Shown here piece after piece: positions 10,179 to 21,673 of a stretch of DNA of 64,000 bases. The position numbers were made by a program, and so were the translations under genes. Source of the DNA: Cherax quadricarinatus (lineage: Eukaryota > Arthropoda > Malacostraca > Decapoda > Parastacidae); assembly GCF_038502225.1 (NCBI RefSeq), contig NC_091353.1, forward strand, positions 2,304,116 through 2,368,115, given 5' to 3'. The first letter of the stretch is position 1, and each line of letters starts with the position of its first letter. The notes under the pieces were generated by a model. That model saw only the letters and a list, made by a program, of their open reading frames with translations. It ran no database searches and was not told the origin of the DNA.

Positions 10179-11992
10179 CAGGAAGGCCCCACTTATACGG
10201 CTGGTTAGGTTCCAGGCTACCGCCGTAAAGCGGAAACTGCCGTAAAGTGGAACACCCTTTTTTTCCACTTACAAATGCATACAAACACTAGATAACAAGT
10301 TTACACTAACATATATTAAGTTAGCAATAGAACCAGGCATCAAAAAAACAATAAAGTACAATACACACATAGTGCACTCATTACTTACCTTAAAATATTT
10401 ATAGTCTTAATCTAGGGTGAGACAAGTAGTATTTATTGTAAGAAATCAAGTGTGGTATGTATGGTAGTCAGCCAGGCTACCATACCAGGCCACCCCACCC
10501 ACACATGCAATTCTATGATATTTAAGCATCCCAGAGCGATAAAATGTATATACAGTTCACTCATTACTTACCTTAAAATATAGGGTGAGATGAGTAGTAT
10601 TTATTGTAAAAAATCAAGTGTGGTATGTAAGGTAGTCAGCCGGGCTACCATACCAGGCCAACCCACCCACACATAATATTCTATTACATTTAAGCATCCC
10701 AGAGCGATAAAATGTATATTCAGTTCACTCATTACTTACCTTAAAATATTTGTAGTCTTAATGTAGGGTCAGGAGTAAGTAAATGAGATAAAACGAATAA
10801 ATGAGAGAGAGAAAGAATGAGTACATGAGAGTGGACAGGCGCAGAGTTATGTAAACAAACCAGGCGAAGGTAAGTTTTGTAAACAAAGTGTACACGTCTG
10901 GTTTGTGTACAAGTTACATTGTGTACAAGTTGTCTCTACATTGATACGGTAGAATAAATAAAGAAGAACACTCCCATTCTCATGTAACATCATTTTGAGA
11001 AGAAATGATGCTCTGAGTGAAGGCAATGGAAATAAGTCACTCTGACTTTTTTGGGTTATCCTAGGTTCTCTACACATATGTTGTTATGTATGATAATCTA
11101 TGTAACTGTATTTGTGTATACCTGAATAAACTTACATACATACGAAAGGAATAATTTTCTACATTACCCCCAGGAACACATTTTCTCGTATGTTAGATTA
11201 GAGAAAATGTTATTCTTGGCGTCACTTGTACAAGTAACCTGGCTCCCACATCTCATATTTATGTTTATTTATTCTATTGTGGGGTGTATTTATCGTCTTT
11301 TTATGTTATGTATCGTGTTTATTACATAATTTTGAAAAAAAATATCCTGGATGGATTAATGAAAATGTGTATATTAACTTAATATACAACATTTAATGAG
11401 ACTCGGTGATTATTATTATTATTATTATCATTTCTAATATGGCGTCACTTGTGCAAGTCGTCTGCTACCACATCTCATATTTATGTTTATTCTATTGTGG
11501 GGTGTATTTATCATCTTTTTATGTTATGTATCGTGTTTATTATATAATTTTGAAAAAATATCATAGATGGATTAATGAAAATGTGTATTTAACGTAATAT
11601 ACGACATTTAAATGAGACTCGATGATTATTATTATCATTATTAATATGACGTCTGGAGACATAAGACACTCTTACTGATTTTAATGTGTACCTGCATGCC
11701 AGCACAGTATGTAAGCTTATTTAAGTACAGGTATACATAAGTATAATTATTAGAGTATATATAAAATATGAAATAACTTTTAAAAACATTTGAAATTTTG
11801 GAGTTTCCAGACAAAATGCAGAGACTTAGTGCTTACTGAGCTCACGAAGAATGTAAACAAACAAGGTGGGGCGCGGTGACCGTATTAGAAAGTCAGGTGG
11901 GGGGAGCCGTATAGTGAGTTTTGGTCATAATTTGAAATGACCGTATTAGCGGAACGCCGTAAAGTGAAACGCCGTAAAGCGGGGCCTTCCTG
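10179..11992. mobile_element. Non-autonomous Tigger/pogo-like DNA transposon, second family
   Basis: 1814-bp unit with perfect 12-bp inverted ends CAGGAAGGCCCC (10179-10190 and 11992-11981), followed by imperfect complementarity around CCGTAAAGCGG, present near both ends. The inside holds two internal tandem duplications: about 10378-10556 repeated at 10557-10730, and about 11230-11400 repeated near 11450-11640. A SINE 3' end lies at 11033-11140. No transposase frame. TA array on both sides. Confidence 0.75.
11033..11140 (+). mobile_element. SINE 3' portion (AATAAACTTACAT tail type)
   Basis: Shares GAAATAAGTCACT, GGGTTATCCTAGG and GATAATCTATGTAACTGTAT ... GAATAAACTTA with 44738-44861. The first part (GAAATAAGT...GGGTTATCC) is also in the 3' half of the SINEs at 16061, 32021 and 37065. 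Confidence 0.6.
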
Positions 11993-12016
11993 TATATATA
12001 TATATATATATTATAT

Positions 12017-12093
<77 letters not shown>
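11993..12093. repeat. (TA)n microsatellite
   Basis: TA run abutting the right end of the element at 10179-11992. Confidence 0.95.
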
Positions 12094-12096
<3 letters not shown>

Positions 12097-12330
12097 TATA
12101 TATGCTTGTACATGTTTGTGTAGTGTGACCTAAGTGTAAGCAATGTCCATTCCAAATTCTTTGATTATAAAATTCTTAATAACATTAATTTTCTGAGACA
12201 TAGTCCAGAGCCACTTCTAGTCCCAAAACCTGGATAGATGCTAGAGAAATTTAAAGTTTTCTGTTTCTTTTTCCATAGTATTTTTTTAACCAATTCGAGT
12301 ATTGGCAGGCTTCTGGAAGGTTAAATATTT

Positions 12331-12735
12331 TCAGCGGGTTTTATCTGGTGTGTGTAACCTACTAAGGTTTATCTGTCCTGAGTGTTCTCTACCATTTATG
12401 TGTCCAGTAAAGTAGCTAGGTATGCCGTGTTTCTCCCAAGTTTTATTCATATCTGGGTCTGGTATGTTTCCAGTTTCTGTGTTAGTTGGCTGAGTGGTTT
12501 CTCTTGCTTGGTTGTCCATGATCAGAACCCTAGTTTCTGTTTTATCGCTGGTCAGAGGGTCGATGATGTGATGTACGTTGTTGGTGGCCCCCTGGTTTGC
12601 TGGTTGTTCTGAGGGCATGTTAGTCTGATGTTGGAGTGCTTCTTGTTGCAAGAGTTTCTCGGCCTGTTTTGACCTTGTGATCATTTGTAGTTCATAGGCT
12701 TGGTTGTCAAAATTCTCTGTGTCTTCTATTCTCAT
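12331..12735 (-). CDS. Unrecognised 134-residue ORF (possible retroelement remnant)
   Basis: Starts at a true ATG (12735) and ends with TGA. The protein is hydrophilic, rich in Gln, Asn and Thr, with no membrane segment or cysteine pattern. It contains ITRSKQAEKL, which resembles linker text between RNase H and integrase in some LTR-retrotransposon polyproteins; this is a weak hint only. The frame is closed upstream by a TGA about 16 codons before the ATG. No splice sites or partner ORFs are evident. It could be chance. Confidence 0.3.
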   Translation of the reverse strand: MRIEDTENFDNQAYELQMITRSKQAEKLLQQEALQHQTNMPSEQPANQGATNNVHHIIDPLTSDKTETRVLIMDNQARETTQPTNTETGNIPDPDMNKTWEKHGIPSYFTGHINGREHSGQINLSRLHTPDKTR

Positions 12736-13059
12736 TGAAAAATTTGTAGAACTAGGCGAATGAAAGGTTGTAGGTATAAAGTTTCACAAGAAACGAAGGC
12801 CTTGCAGAAAGGCGAGATTGTACCTTATCCGGACTACGTGTTTCTGTAGCTCACACTACGTCATCAGGTCATAGATTCAGACGGTATCTTCCACTGAAAC
12901 TGGCCAGAATACTGGGAAAGAAAGGGAGGTCTTGTCTTACTGTATGGGCCTGACAGAGGAGGTCATCTATGGTACTTCGAGGCGCCTCCACCAGATTTCC
13001 CCAGGTCTAGTATGTGTAGACACGTGGGGCACTGCCCTGCTGTTCACGGCAGTGTGCCA

Positions 13060-13480
13060 AACTTGGAGTCTCATCTTAGAAGAAGGCACTTGTTTCTCAA
13101 AACCCCGTGCCTCGCCGTTCAAACTTGAGGCTCCCAGTTCTCGCTAGCTAATATGACCTAGTGTTTGCCTATATTAAAGACCTATTCCTACCTACATTAA
13201 GGTCTTAGGTCTACATTATTAATACCTACAGTTGTCTCAATAATTCTAATATTAGTTTACTAACAGTATAAGGTATCTACCTCTTCCTTGATGGGTAAAT
13301 CTATCAATTAAAATGTACCTTCCAACCACCTTCGCCAACCCAGGTGTATGTATGTGTTTTGGGTAGATGCGAGAGCCCGCAAAACTCAGACGGTCTATCT
13401 GTGAAATGTTAGGGCTTTCATATGGCTTATTTACCTTGTGGAACTTAGGACTGAATAAGTTCCAACAGTGGAAATCATTT
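13060..13480 (+). repeat. Unclassified dispersed repeat, copy 1
   Basis: About 420 bp strongly similar, in the same orientation, to 41765-42175 (shared landmarks: CTAGTGTTTGCCTA, TACCTACAGTTG, CAACCACCTTCGCCAAC, GAACTTAGGAC-GAATAAGTTCC). No ORF, no clear terminal repeats. Confidence 0.75.
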
Positions 13481-14237
13481 TGGTGCTGCCACTATAACCT
13501 TTGATCACTATATACACTCTATATATACACCCACTTTTCTCTTACCATAAACACCGACAAACAGTTACATGGGGAGTCGAGCAGACTGGAGAGCCGCAGA
13601 AAATAAATAAATACATGGAAGTATGAGGTGGTGCACAGTACTCTACCTTCCTGACAAGACCATGTTATCCAAATTCATCAGTTCTTCACTCAGCTAACAG
13701 AGCTCTGACTACATCAGTCCCAGTGAGCCTGCTGGAAAGCACTAAAGTAACCTATTACGTGAGGAGCACAAAAAACTTAGCTCAAATACACAGCGTTTGG
13801 ACTGCATCTACTTCCTCCTGCTGCTTCCACGTGACTGCCTCTCCCCAGCCATTCACACTTACACCCATGCTATCCTATCCTTGGAAAATAAATCCCGACA
13901 GCATTTCCAACATTCCACAGTTTAAACTACTTTACAGTATCCACAAAATGCATAGCATATTTTTTAAATTATGGTTTACATTTATCCATAGGTCATTCAT
14001 TATGATTTACAGTTGTTCATAAAAATTATGGCACATGTCTCCATACATTTACACAGCAATGAAGCAACTTGCATAATAATAATAATACTAATAATAGTTT
14101 TTATTTGAACATGATACACTAGCTTTCTCTAACATAGCTCATATCTGCTGAGATGTAAACTATGAGTGATTATTCTGAACTATTCATTCTAATGGGGCTT
14201 CTTTTTTCTTTATTTGTATCTACTCCCATATCTATTA
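13481..14237. other. Spacer with nothing recognised
   Basis: No credible exon, RNA gene or repeat seen. The 99-codon frame at 13723-14022 has no homology that I recognise. Confidence 0.4.
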
Positions 14238-14360
14238 TGAATCACGAAACCGTAATGACACAATTGCAAACAAACCATACCATGGGCGGGGTTAGAACCC
14301 GTGATCAGAGCGTCTCCAAACTCCAGATTGATGCATTAGCCACTGGGCTAGCTAGCCATA
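14238..14360 (-). mobile_element. tRNA-derived SINE (family V)
   Basis: Minus strand: GCCCAGTGGCTAATGCATC (box A region), GGAGTTTGGAGACGCTC, box B ACGGGTTCTAACCCCGCCC, then GGTATGGTTTGTTTGCAATT and a stretch ending CATTACGGTTTCGTGATTCA. The same body recurs at 21197-21315. Confidence 0.7.
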
Positions 14361-14574
14361 ATAAAATTCATCCAATTAAGTATATTTATACACCAAAGGA
14401 AGGTTAGCATAGGCACCACTGTGAACATAAATGCAAGCTTTTACAGACGAATCTCTCCAATTTGAGCCATCGATCCTACAAATAGGAGGTTGCAGAAATT
14501 AATCCTTGATCAAACATCTGCCACGACTGCCCTCCCAACATGAAACAAGCCTAGTTCGCTAGGCTCATGTTGTT

Positions 14575-14690
14575 TGTAGGATCGATGGTTCAGATGGTAA
14601 GGTGACATGTACGTTGTGTGGCCTGTTGGGGCAGGACAGCATGTTGTGGGGTCGAATCCTGAGCTGCAACAGTTTGGTAAATGATTCAAT
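14575..14690 (+). mobile_element. tRNA-derived SINE (family W)
   Basis: Plus strand: GGTTCAGATGGTAAGGTGAC (box A region) and box B GGGGTCGAATCCTG (14649-14662). A related copy lies on the minus strand at 15275-15380 with the mirrored landmarks (AAGGTGACATGTACATTGTG). Confidence 0.55.
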
Positions 14691-14924
14691 ATACGTACGT
14701 ACATATATATATACACTGATCTCTGGCCGAAGAATCCTCAAACCTACGAACATTGGAACAAGTTACACAGTGCTTTACCAACCGTACCACACTGGACCAA
14801 TACCTTGGCGCCCAGCTCACGCTAAACGTTTTTATCCAAGGCAGCCAGAGATCAGTGTTTGTGAATATTTCTCCTGTTCTTGCGAATTCTAAGCATATAT
14901 ATTCTAACATCACATAAACAGGTG

Positions 14925-15220
14925 ATATCAGAATATGCAAAACAACCACTGTGAAAGAATAGTGAAATTCCAAGTGCTTTCGTGACTTCTCACATTATCA
15001 AGGAACTATAAAAGCATTACATCAAAGGAAGGCGTACAAAGTGTCGAGACCAAACCTAACCATCACATCCCACAACAAAGTAACACCTGACATGCAACAG
15101 CACCCGACTCATAAGAAAGGAGGAACATGGCAGCAGGCCTGTTGACCCAATTAGGCAGGTCCTTCATCCTGCTTGGAATTTCACTGTTCATAAAACAGTG
15201 GTTGTTTTGCATATATAACC

Positions 15221-15222
<2 letters not shown>
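14925..15222 (+). mobile_element. Penelope-like element terminal-region remnant
   Basis: 14930-15100 (GCAAAACAACCACTGTGAAAG ... CATCACATCCCACAACA) matches the terminal inverted repeat of PLE-2 (minus strand of 62960-63175). A mirrored bit (CAGTGGTTGTTTTGC) at 15199-15213 closes the unit. Between them, 15108-15172 is a short SINE-like piece (GGAGGAACATGGCAGCAGGC) also found at 37421-37491. Confidence 0.6.
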
Positions 15223-15255
<33 letters not shown>

Positions 15256-15274
15256 CATATATACACCAGACTGC

Positions 15275-15380
15275 GGCAGGGCAGGGTTCGATCCCACAAC
15301 ACATTGTCCGCCTCAAGAGACCACACAATGTACATGTCACCTTATCCATGCATCCATTGCTCCTACAAAGATCATGTACA
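15275..15380 (-). mobile_element. tRNA-derived SINE (family W), reverse copy
   Basis: Reverse-strand relative of 14575-14690; flanked on the left by a short TA array (15222-15262). Confidence 0.5.
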
Positions 15381-15508
15381 CAACAGAGCTAGGTGGTGTT
15401 ATGATCCGAGGACATTTGTGACAGTGGTGTGTTCATGGATTAATTTCAGCCTCCTGTTTAAATATTCGCCTCCACAAGCAGTCCATATAGCAATGAAACC
15501 ACGAAACG

Positions 15509-15512
<4 letters not shown>

Positions 15513-15600
<88 letters not shown>
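15513..15600. repeat. (TA)n microsatellite
   Basis: 44 TA units immediately left of the 389-bp TIR element. Confidence 0.95.
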
Positions 15601-15603
<3 letters not shown>

Positions 15604-15989
15604 GTGCCGAATAGGCAGAACTTGCGATCTTGGCTTAAATAGCAACGCTCATCTTGCCATATACGACAAGTTAAAATTTGTGTATGCAATAATTTCGCCA
15701 AAATCATTCTGAACCTAACGAAAAAAATATATTTCACTGTGTTTGTTTAGTATTAAATTAATATAAATGTTTCTAAAATATATTTAGTTGGATTAGGCTA
15801 AAATAAATTGTTCTTGTTATAATAAGGTTAGGTAAGTTTTCTAAGTTCCTTTTGGTGCAAAATTATAAATTTTTACATCAGCATTAATGAAAAAAAATAT
15901 ATCTTTAAACGTAGAAGAGAAAATTTTAGAAAGGACTTAATTTTAAATGAGTTCTTCATAATTGACCAGTTTTACATATTCGGCACGAC
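15601..15989. mobile_element. 389-bp MITE with 13-bp TIR GTCGTGCCGAATA
   Basis: Perfect inverted ends: GTCGTGCCGAATA at 15601-15613 and TATTCGGCACGAC at 15977-15989. AT-rich interior without ORF. A second copy (25681-29939) is split by a LINE-A insertion. Both copies lie in TA arrays, so the target preference is probably TA-rich DNA. The superfamily is not assigned. Confidence 0.85.
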
Positions 15990-15990
15990 A

Positions 15991-15995
15991 TTATA

Positions 15996-16060
<65 letters not shown>
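15991..16060. repeat. (TA)n microsatellite
   Basis: TA run right of the MITE and left of the SINE at 16061. Confidence 0.95.
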
Positions 16061-16063
<3 letters not shown>

Positions 16064-16350
16064 ATAAGATTTTCGTTCGGATTTTTAACCCCGGAGGGTT
16101 AGCCACCCAGGATAACCCAAGAAAGTCAGTGCGTCATCGAGGACTGTCTAACTTATTTCCATTGGGGTCCTTAATCTTGTCCCCCAGGATGCGACCCACA
16201 CCAGTCGACTAACACCCAGGTACCTATTTGCTGCTAGGTGAACAGGACAATAGGTGTAAGGAAACGTGTCGAAATGTTTCCACCCGCCGGGAATCGAACC
16301 CGGGCCCTCCGTGTGTGAAGCGGGAGCTTTAGCCACCAGGCCACCAGGCC
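16061..16350 (-). mobile_element. tRNA-derived SINE (family S, TCTTA tail)
   Basis: Minus-strand copy, head to tail: GGTGGCTAAAGCTCCCGCTT (box A region), box B CCCGGGTTCGATTCCCGGCG, core GGGTGTTAGTCGACTGGTGT, then CCCCAATGGAAATAAGTTAG, GGGTTATCCTGGGTGGCTAA and a tail CGAAAATCTTATCTT. Siblings: 32021-32310 (-) and 37065-37353 (+). Confidence 0.9.
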
Positions 16351-16649
16351 ACCACCTCTAGAACTGGACTGGGGACCCGCATCCTCAAAGACAATAAACG
16401 CACCTCAGGGAAAACTCAAGGTTCTCCTCGGAGCTGTTTGAATATTTTCTTCTCCTACCACCCCATATATTTTTAAGCTACATGTGAACTTTATTAATAG
16501 ACAGAATACATTGATAGAAAACACAAACATGAATACATTCTTACAATATATCAAAGGTTATGAATCTCCTCCAGCTCCTCCGAAGCTGGATGAGAGCCCA
16601 GTATGCAGCAAGCATTTCCCCTCTGGATGGCCACGCTGAGGTTTGCCCG

Positions 16650-18446
16650 GAGTTTACCTGGAGGGAGTTCCGGGGTCAACGCCCCCGCGGCCCGGTCTGT
16701 GACCAGGCCTTCTGGTGGATCAGAGCCTGATCAACCAGGCTGTTGCTGCTGGCTGCACGCAAACCAACGTACGAGCCACAGCACAGCTGGTCAGGAACCG
16801 ACTTTAGGTGCTTGTCCAGTGCCAGCTTGAAGACTGCCAGGGGTCTGCTGGTAATCCCCCTTATGTATGCTGGGAGGCAGTTGAACAGTCTCGGGCCCCT
16901 GACACTTATTGTATGGTCTCTTAACGTGCTAGTGACACCCCTGCTTTTCATTGAGGGGATGGTGCATCGTCTGCCAAGTCTTTTGCTTTCGTAGTGAGTG
17001 ATTTTCGTGTGCAAGTTCAGTACTAGTCCCTCTAGGATTTTCCAGGTGTATATAATCATGTATCTCTCCCTCCTGCGTTCCAGGGAATACAGGTTTAGGA
17101 ACCTCAAGCGCTCCCAGTAATTGAGGCGTTTTATCTCTGTTATGCGCGCCGTGAAAGTTCTCTGTACATTCTCTAGGTCGGCAATTTCACCTGCCTTGAA
17201 AGGTGCCGTTAGTGTGCAGCAATATTCCAGCATAGATAGAACAAGTGACCTGAAGAGTGTCATCATGGGCTTGGCCTCCCTAGTTTTGAAGGTTCTCATT
17301 ATCCATCCTGTCATTTTTCTAGCAGATGCGATTGATACAATGTTATGGTCCTTGAAGGTGAGATCCTCCGACATGATCACTCCCCAGGTCTTTGACGTTG
17401 GTGTTTCGCTCTATTTTGTGGCCAGAATTTGTTTTGTACTCTGATGAAGATTTAACTTCCTCGTGTTTACCATATCTGAGTAATTGAAATTTCTCATCGT
17501 TGAACTTCATATTGTTTTCTGCAGCCCACTGAAAGATTTGGTTGATGTCCGCCTGGAGCCTTGCAGTGTCTGCAATGGAAGACACTGTCATGCAGATTCG
17601 GGTGTCATCTGCTAAGGAAGACACGGTGCTGTGGCTGACATCCTTGTCTATGTCGGATATGAGGATGAGGAACAAGATGGGAGCGAGTACTGTGCCTTGT
17701 GGAACAGAGCTTTTCACCGTAGCTGCCTCGGACTTTACTCTGTTGACGACTACTCTCTGTGTTCTGTTAGTGAGGAAATTATAGATCCATTGACCGACTT
17801 TTCCTGTTATTCCTTTAGCACGCATTTTGTGCGCTATTACGCCATGGTCACACTTGTCGAAGGCTTTTGCAAAGTCTGTATATATTACATCTGCATTCTG
17901 TCTGTCTTCTAGTGCATTTAGGACCTTGTCGTAGTGATCCAATAGTTGAGACAGACAGGAGCAACCTGTTCTAAACCCATGTTGCCCTGGGTTGTGTAAC
18001 TGATGGGTTTCTAGATGGGTGGTGATCTTGCTTCTTAGGACCCTTCCAAAGATTTTTATGATATGGGATGTTAGTGCTATTGGTTTGTAGTTCTTTGTTG
18101 TTGCTTTACTGCCCCCTTTGTGGAGTGGGGCTATGTCTGTTGTTTTTAGTAACTGTGGGACGACCCCCGTGTCCATGCTCCCTCTCCATAGGATGGAAAA
18201 GGCTCGTGATAGGGGCTTCTTGCAGTTCTTGATGAACACGGAGTTCCATGAGTCTGGCCCTGGGGCAGAGTGCATGGGCATGTCATTTATCGCCTGTTCG
18301 TAGTCATTTGGCGTCAGGATAACATCGGATAGGCTTGTGTTAATCAAATTTTGTGGCTCTCTCATAAAAAATTCATTTTGATCTTCGACTCTCAGTCTGC
18401 TTAGCGGCTTGCTAAAAACTGAGTCATATTGCTGTCATCTGTGTAG
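16650..18446 (-). pseudogene. LINE-A copy 1, 5'-truncated, RT frame broken
   Basis: Minus-strand non-LTR RT. Frame 18365-17343 holds APGPDSWNSVFIKNC, GFRTGCSCLSQLL, YTDFAKAFDKCDH and VPQGTVLAPILFLILI, with the catalytic box reading LADD (usually FADD in this family). Frame 17380-16676 holds the thumb and C-terminal part (LVLSMLEYCCTL, RGPRLFNCLP). A single extra C near 17383-17386 causes the break. Near the 5' end, 28 bases are missing relative to other copies. The 3' tail is CCAGGTAAACTCC. It abuts at 18446/18447 a plus-strand copy, giving a head-to-head pair. Confidence 0.9.
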
Positions 18447-20457
18447 TCACACAACCCAGGCAACATGTGTTCAGAAAAGGTCACTCCTGCCTTTCCCAAC
18501 TACTGGACCACTATGACAAGGTCCTGGATGCTCTAGAAAACAAACAGAAAACAGATGTTGTATACACAGATTTTGCAAAAGCCTTTGACAAGTGCGACCA
18601 TAGTGTAATAGCACAGTGTGCTAAGCGCACAAAATGCGTGATAATAAGGACTAACAAGGACAGTTGGAAGATGGATATATAAATTCCCAACAAATAGAAC
18701 ACAAAGAGTAATGTTAAACAGAATAAAATCTGAGGCAGCTACTGTGGAAAGCTCTGTTCCACAAGGCGCAGTACTCGCTCTCATCCTGTTCCTCATCCTC
18801 ATATCTAACAGTGACAGGGATAACAGCCACAGCACCGTAATATATACAGACTTTGCAAAAGACTTCGACAAGTGTGACCATGGCGTAATAGCGCACAAAA
18901 TGCGTGCTAAAGGAATAACAGGAAAAGTCGGTCGATGGATCTATAATTTCCTCACTAACAGAACACAGAGAGTAGTCGTCAAAAGAGCAAAGTCCGAGGC
19001 AGCTACGGTGAAAAGCCTGTTCCACAAGGCACAGTACTCGCTCCCATCTTGTTCCTCATCCTCATATCCGACATAGACAAGGATGTCAGCCACAACACCG
19101 TGTCTTCCTTTGCAGATGACACCCGAATCTGCATGACAGTGTCTTCCATTGCAGACACTGCAAGGCTCCAGGCGGACCTCAACCAAATCTTTCAGTGGGC
19201 TGCAGAAAACAATATAAAGTTCAACGATGAGAAATTTCAATTACTCAGATATGGTAAACATGAGGAAATTAAATCTTCATCAGAGTACAAAACAAATTCT
19301 GGCCACAAAATAGAGCGAAACACCAACGTCAAAGACCTGGGAGTGATCATGTCGGAGGATCTCACCTTCAAGGACCATAACATTGTATCAATCGCATCTG
19401 CTAGAAAAATGACATGATGGATAATGAGAACCTTCAAAACTAGGGAGGCCAAGCCCATGATGACACTCTTCAGGTCACTTGTTCTATCTAGGCTGGAATA
19501 TTGCTGCACACTAACAGCACCTTTCAAGGCAGGTGAAATTGCCGACCTAGAAAATGTACAGAGAACTTTCACGGCGCGCATAACGGAGATAAAACACCTC
19601 AATTACTGGGAACGCTTGAGGTTCCTAAACCTGTATTCCCTGGAACGCAGGAGGGAGAGATACATGATTATATACACCTGGAAAATCCTAGAGGGACTAG
19701 TACCGAACTTGCACACGAAAATCACTCACTACGAAAGCAAAAGACTTGGCAGACGATGCACCATCCCCCCAATGAAAAGCAGGGGTGTCACTAGCACGTT
19801 AAGAGACCATACAATAAGTGTCAGGGGCCCGAGACTGTTCAACTGCCTCCCAGCACACATAAGGGGGATTACCAACAGACCCCTGGCAGTCTTCAAGCTG
19901 GCACTGGACAAGCACCTAAAGTCAGTTCCTGATCAGCCGGGCTGTGGCTCGTACGTTGGTTTGCGTGCAGCCAGCAGCAACAGCCTGGTTGATCAGGCTC
20001 TGATCCACCAGGAGGCCTGGTCACAGACTGGGCCGCGGGGGCGTTGACCCCCGGAACTCTCTCCAGGTAAACTCCAGGTAAACCGTGTCTTCCTTTGCAG
20101 ATGACACCCGAATTTGCATGGCAGTGTCCTTCATTGAAGACACTGCAAGACTCCAGGCAGACATCAAAAAAATCTTTAAATATGCCGCAGAAAACACTAT
20201 GATGTTCAATGATGAGAAATTTCAATTACTCCGATATGGAAAATATAAGGAAATTAAAACTATATTGAGTATAAAACATATTCTAACCACACAATAGATC
20301 GAAAAACTAATATAAAAGACATGGGAGTGATAATGTCAGGGGATCTCACTTTCAATGAAAACAACATTGTATCAATCGCATGTGCTAGAAAAATGACAAT
20401 GAATATTGAGAACCTTCAAAACGAGGGATGCCAAGCCCATGATGGCACCCTTCAGGG
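18447..20457 (+). pseudogene. Older LINE-A relative, split by a younger LINE-A insertion
   Basis: Segments 18447-18839 and 20083-20457 form one diverged RT copy on the plus strand. The first part reads LSQLLDHYDKVLDALENKQK and VPQGAVLALILFLILISNSD; the second resumes with SSFADDTRICMAVSF. They are separated by the 18841-20082 copy. The bases ACCGT at the left edge (about 18834-18838) recur at 20083-20087, consistent with a short target duplication. The copy decays after about 20457. Confidence 0.8.
18841..20082 (+). pseudogene. LINE-A copy 2, nested inside an older LINE-A relative
   Basis: 5'-truncated copy starting in the RT at YTDFAKDFDKCDH. A 1-nt deletion near 19017 shifts the frame inside VPQGT. 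SSFADDTRICMTVSSI is intact at about 19110-19155. TGG/GGA context at 19415-19417 now reads TGA, a nonsense change. From 19424 the frame continues to the C-terminus (20047). It ends with the doubled tail CTCCAGGTAAACTCCAGGTA. Confidence 0.9.
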
Positions 20458-21190
20458 GGTACCGGTCAATTTCGTTCACCTTTATTTTTTGCCCGATTTC
20501 TTTTATTTTTGGTGTACGTTTATAAGTGCATATGTAAATGAATATGACAAAGTTTCAATATGATTGGCCAATAAACAACAGAAAAAAATATTTACTGATT
20601 TTGACATATGGCAGCATGACGTGTCAAATTGGCACTACGAGTGACACTCCGACAATCAGCACTGTTAGAATACGTCTAACACGACTTCTTGGTGTATCCA
20701 TTTCACCTAATATATCTTATTATCATTGCAAAACAAAATACATTTGGTAGACTTTTTTTGGTATTCGCCAAAATATATGCCTTTTACCCCTTACAAAATC
20801 AAAAATATTTGAGATATTCCAAAAAACGAAACTTCAAAAAGTCAAACACACTTTGTTTTATATTGCCTGTGAAAATTATTGCTGTATAATCCTACGTGTT
20901 TAGCGCTCCCCCATGATTATGATCATAATGTGAAAATAAATTTAATACAATTATTAATAATGGCGCAGTCACAATCAGTAGACCAAAATCCTACGTTCGA
21001 GATATTCGGGTAAACGCGCGGACTAGCTAATTACGTCAAGAAATTTAAAAAAAAAAATACGAAAATCGTGTTACATTGGGCTTTTTTATGCAATGTAAGT
21101 GATTTCTTATTGTTTCCCGTGTATAGTATACCGTTTTCTGTAATGCTACCTGAGGTAACATAGAAAACCATTCTCTTATAGTGAGGAACT
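20458..21190. other. Spacer with nothing recognised
   Basis: AT-rich, starts with GGGGTACCGGTCAATTTCG right at the end of LINE-A homology. I looked for a mirrored end and found none. No ORF above 80 codons with recognisable content. Confidence 0.4.
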
Positions 21191-21196
21191 GATGTA

Positions 21197-21315
21197 ATGA
21201 CTCACGAAATCGTAATGACACGATTGCAAACAAACCATACCACGGGCGGGGATGGAACCCGCGATCAGAGAGTCTCAAAACTCCATACCGTCGCGATGTA
21301 ATCATTTCATCAAGG
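21197..21315 (-). mobile_element. tRNA-derived SINE (family V)
   Basis: Minus strand: CGACGGTATGGAGTTTTGAG, box B CGCGGGTTCCATCCCCGCCC, then GTGGTATGGTTTGTTTGCAA and CATTACGATTTCGTGAGTCA. Best preserved copy of this family in the window. Confidence 0.75.
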
Positions 21316-21521
21316 TCAGCCACCACCTCCGGGTATAATATACGAATAATATAATTTTGCTGGGTTTCTTATGCGTTTATCCAAGTTAACTTATGCATAC
21401 TATCATTACTGAATAAATGATATAATCAGAAAAAGGATATTAGTAATAATAGCGTCAGTATAAGACATCTTGTGAGAGGTGATCAGACTGACGTCATTGG
21501 CAACTGGTTGTTGCACCATCA

Positions 21522-21673
21522 TGCAAGCTCCTTCCACCTCTGCAACAAGCTCCTCCCACCTCTGCTGTAAGCCCCTCCCACCTCTGCAACAAGCTCCTCC
21601 CACCCCTGCAACAAGCTCCTCCCACCTCTGCTGTAAGCTCCTCCCACCTCTGCAACAAGCTCCTCCCACCTCT
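21522..21673. repeat. 22-bp minisatellite, left half
   Basis: Tandem units AAGCTCCTCCCACCTCTGCA + AC, alternating with a variant ending GCTGT. It continues at 24123-24398 on the other side of LINE-A copy 3. Confidence 0.95.

Noticed and set aside
16743..17444. Recurring plus-strand frames such as MRCFISVMRAVKVLCTFSRS and MWSGAMSVVFSNCGTTPVSM (also 19237, 22147, 26325, 56573, 62157)
   Set aside because: They recur only because they are antisense to LINE-A ORF2 copies.
20458..20500. Left end of a DNA transposon at GGGGTACCGGTCAATTTCG
   Set aside because: No mirrored end found within several kb.
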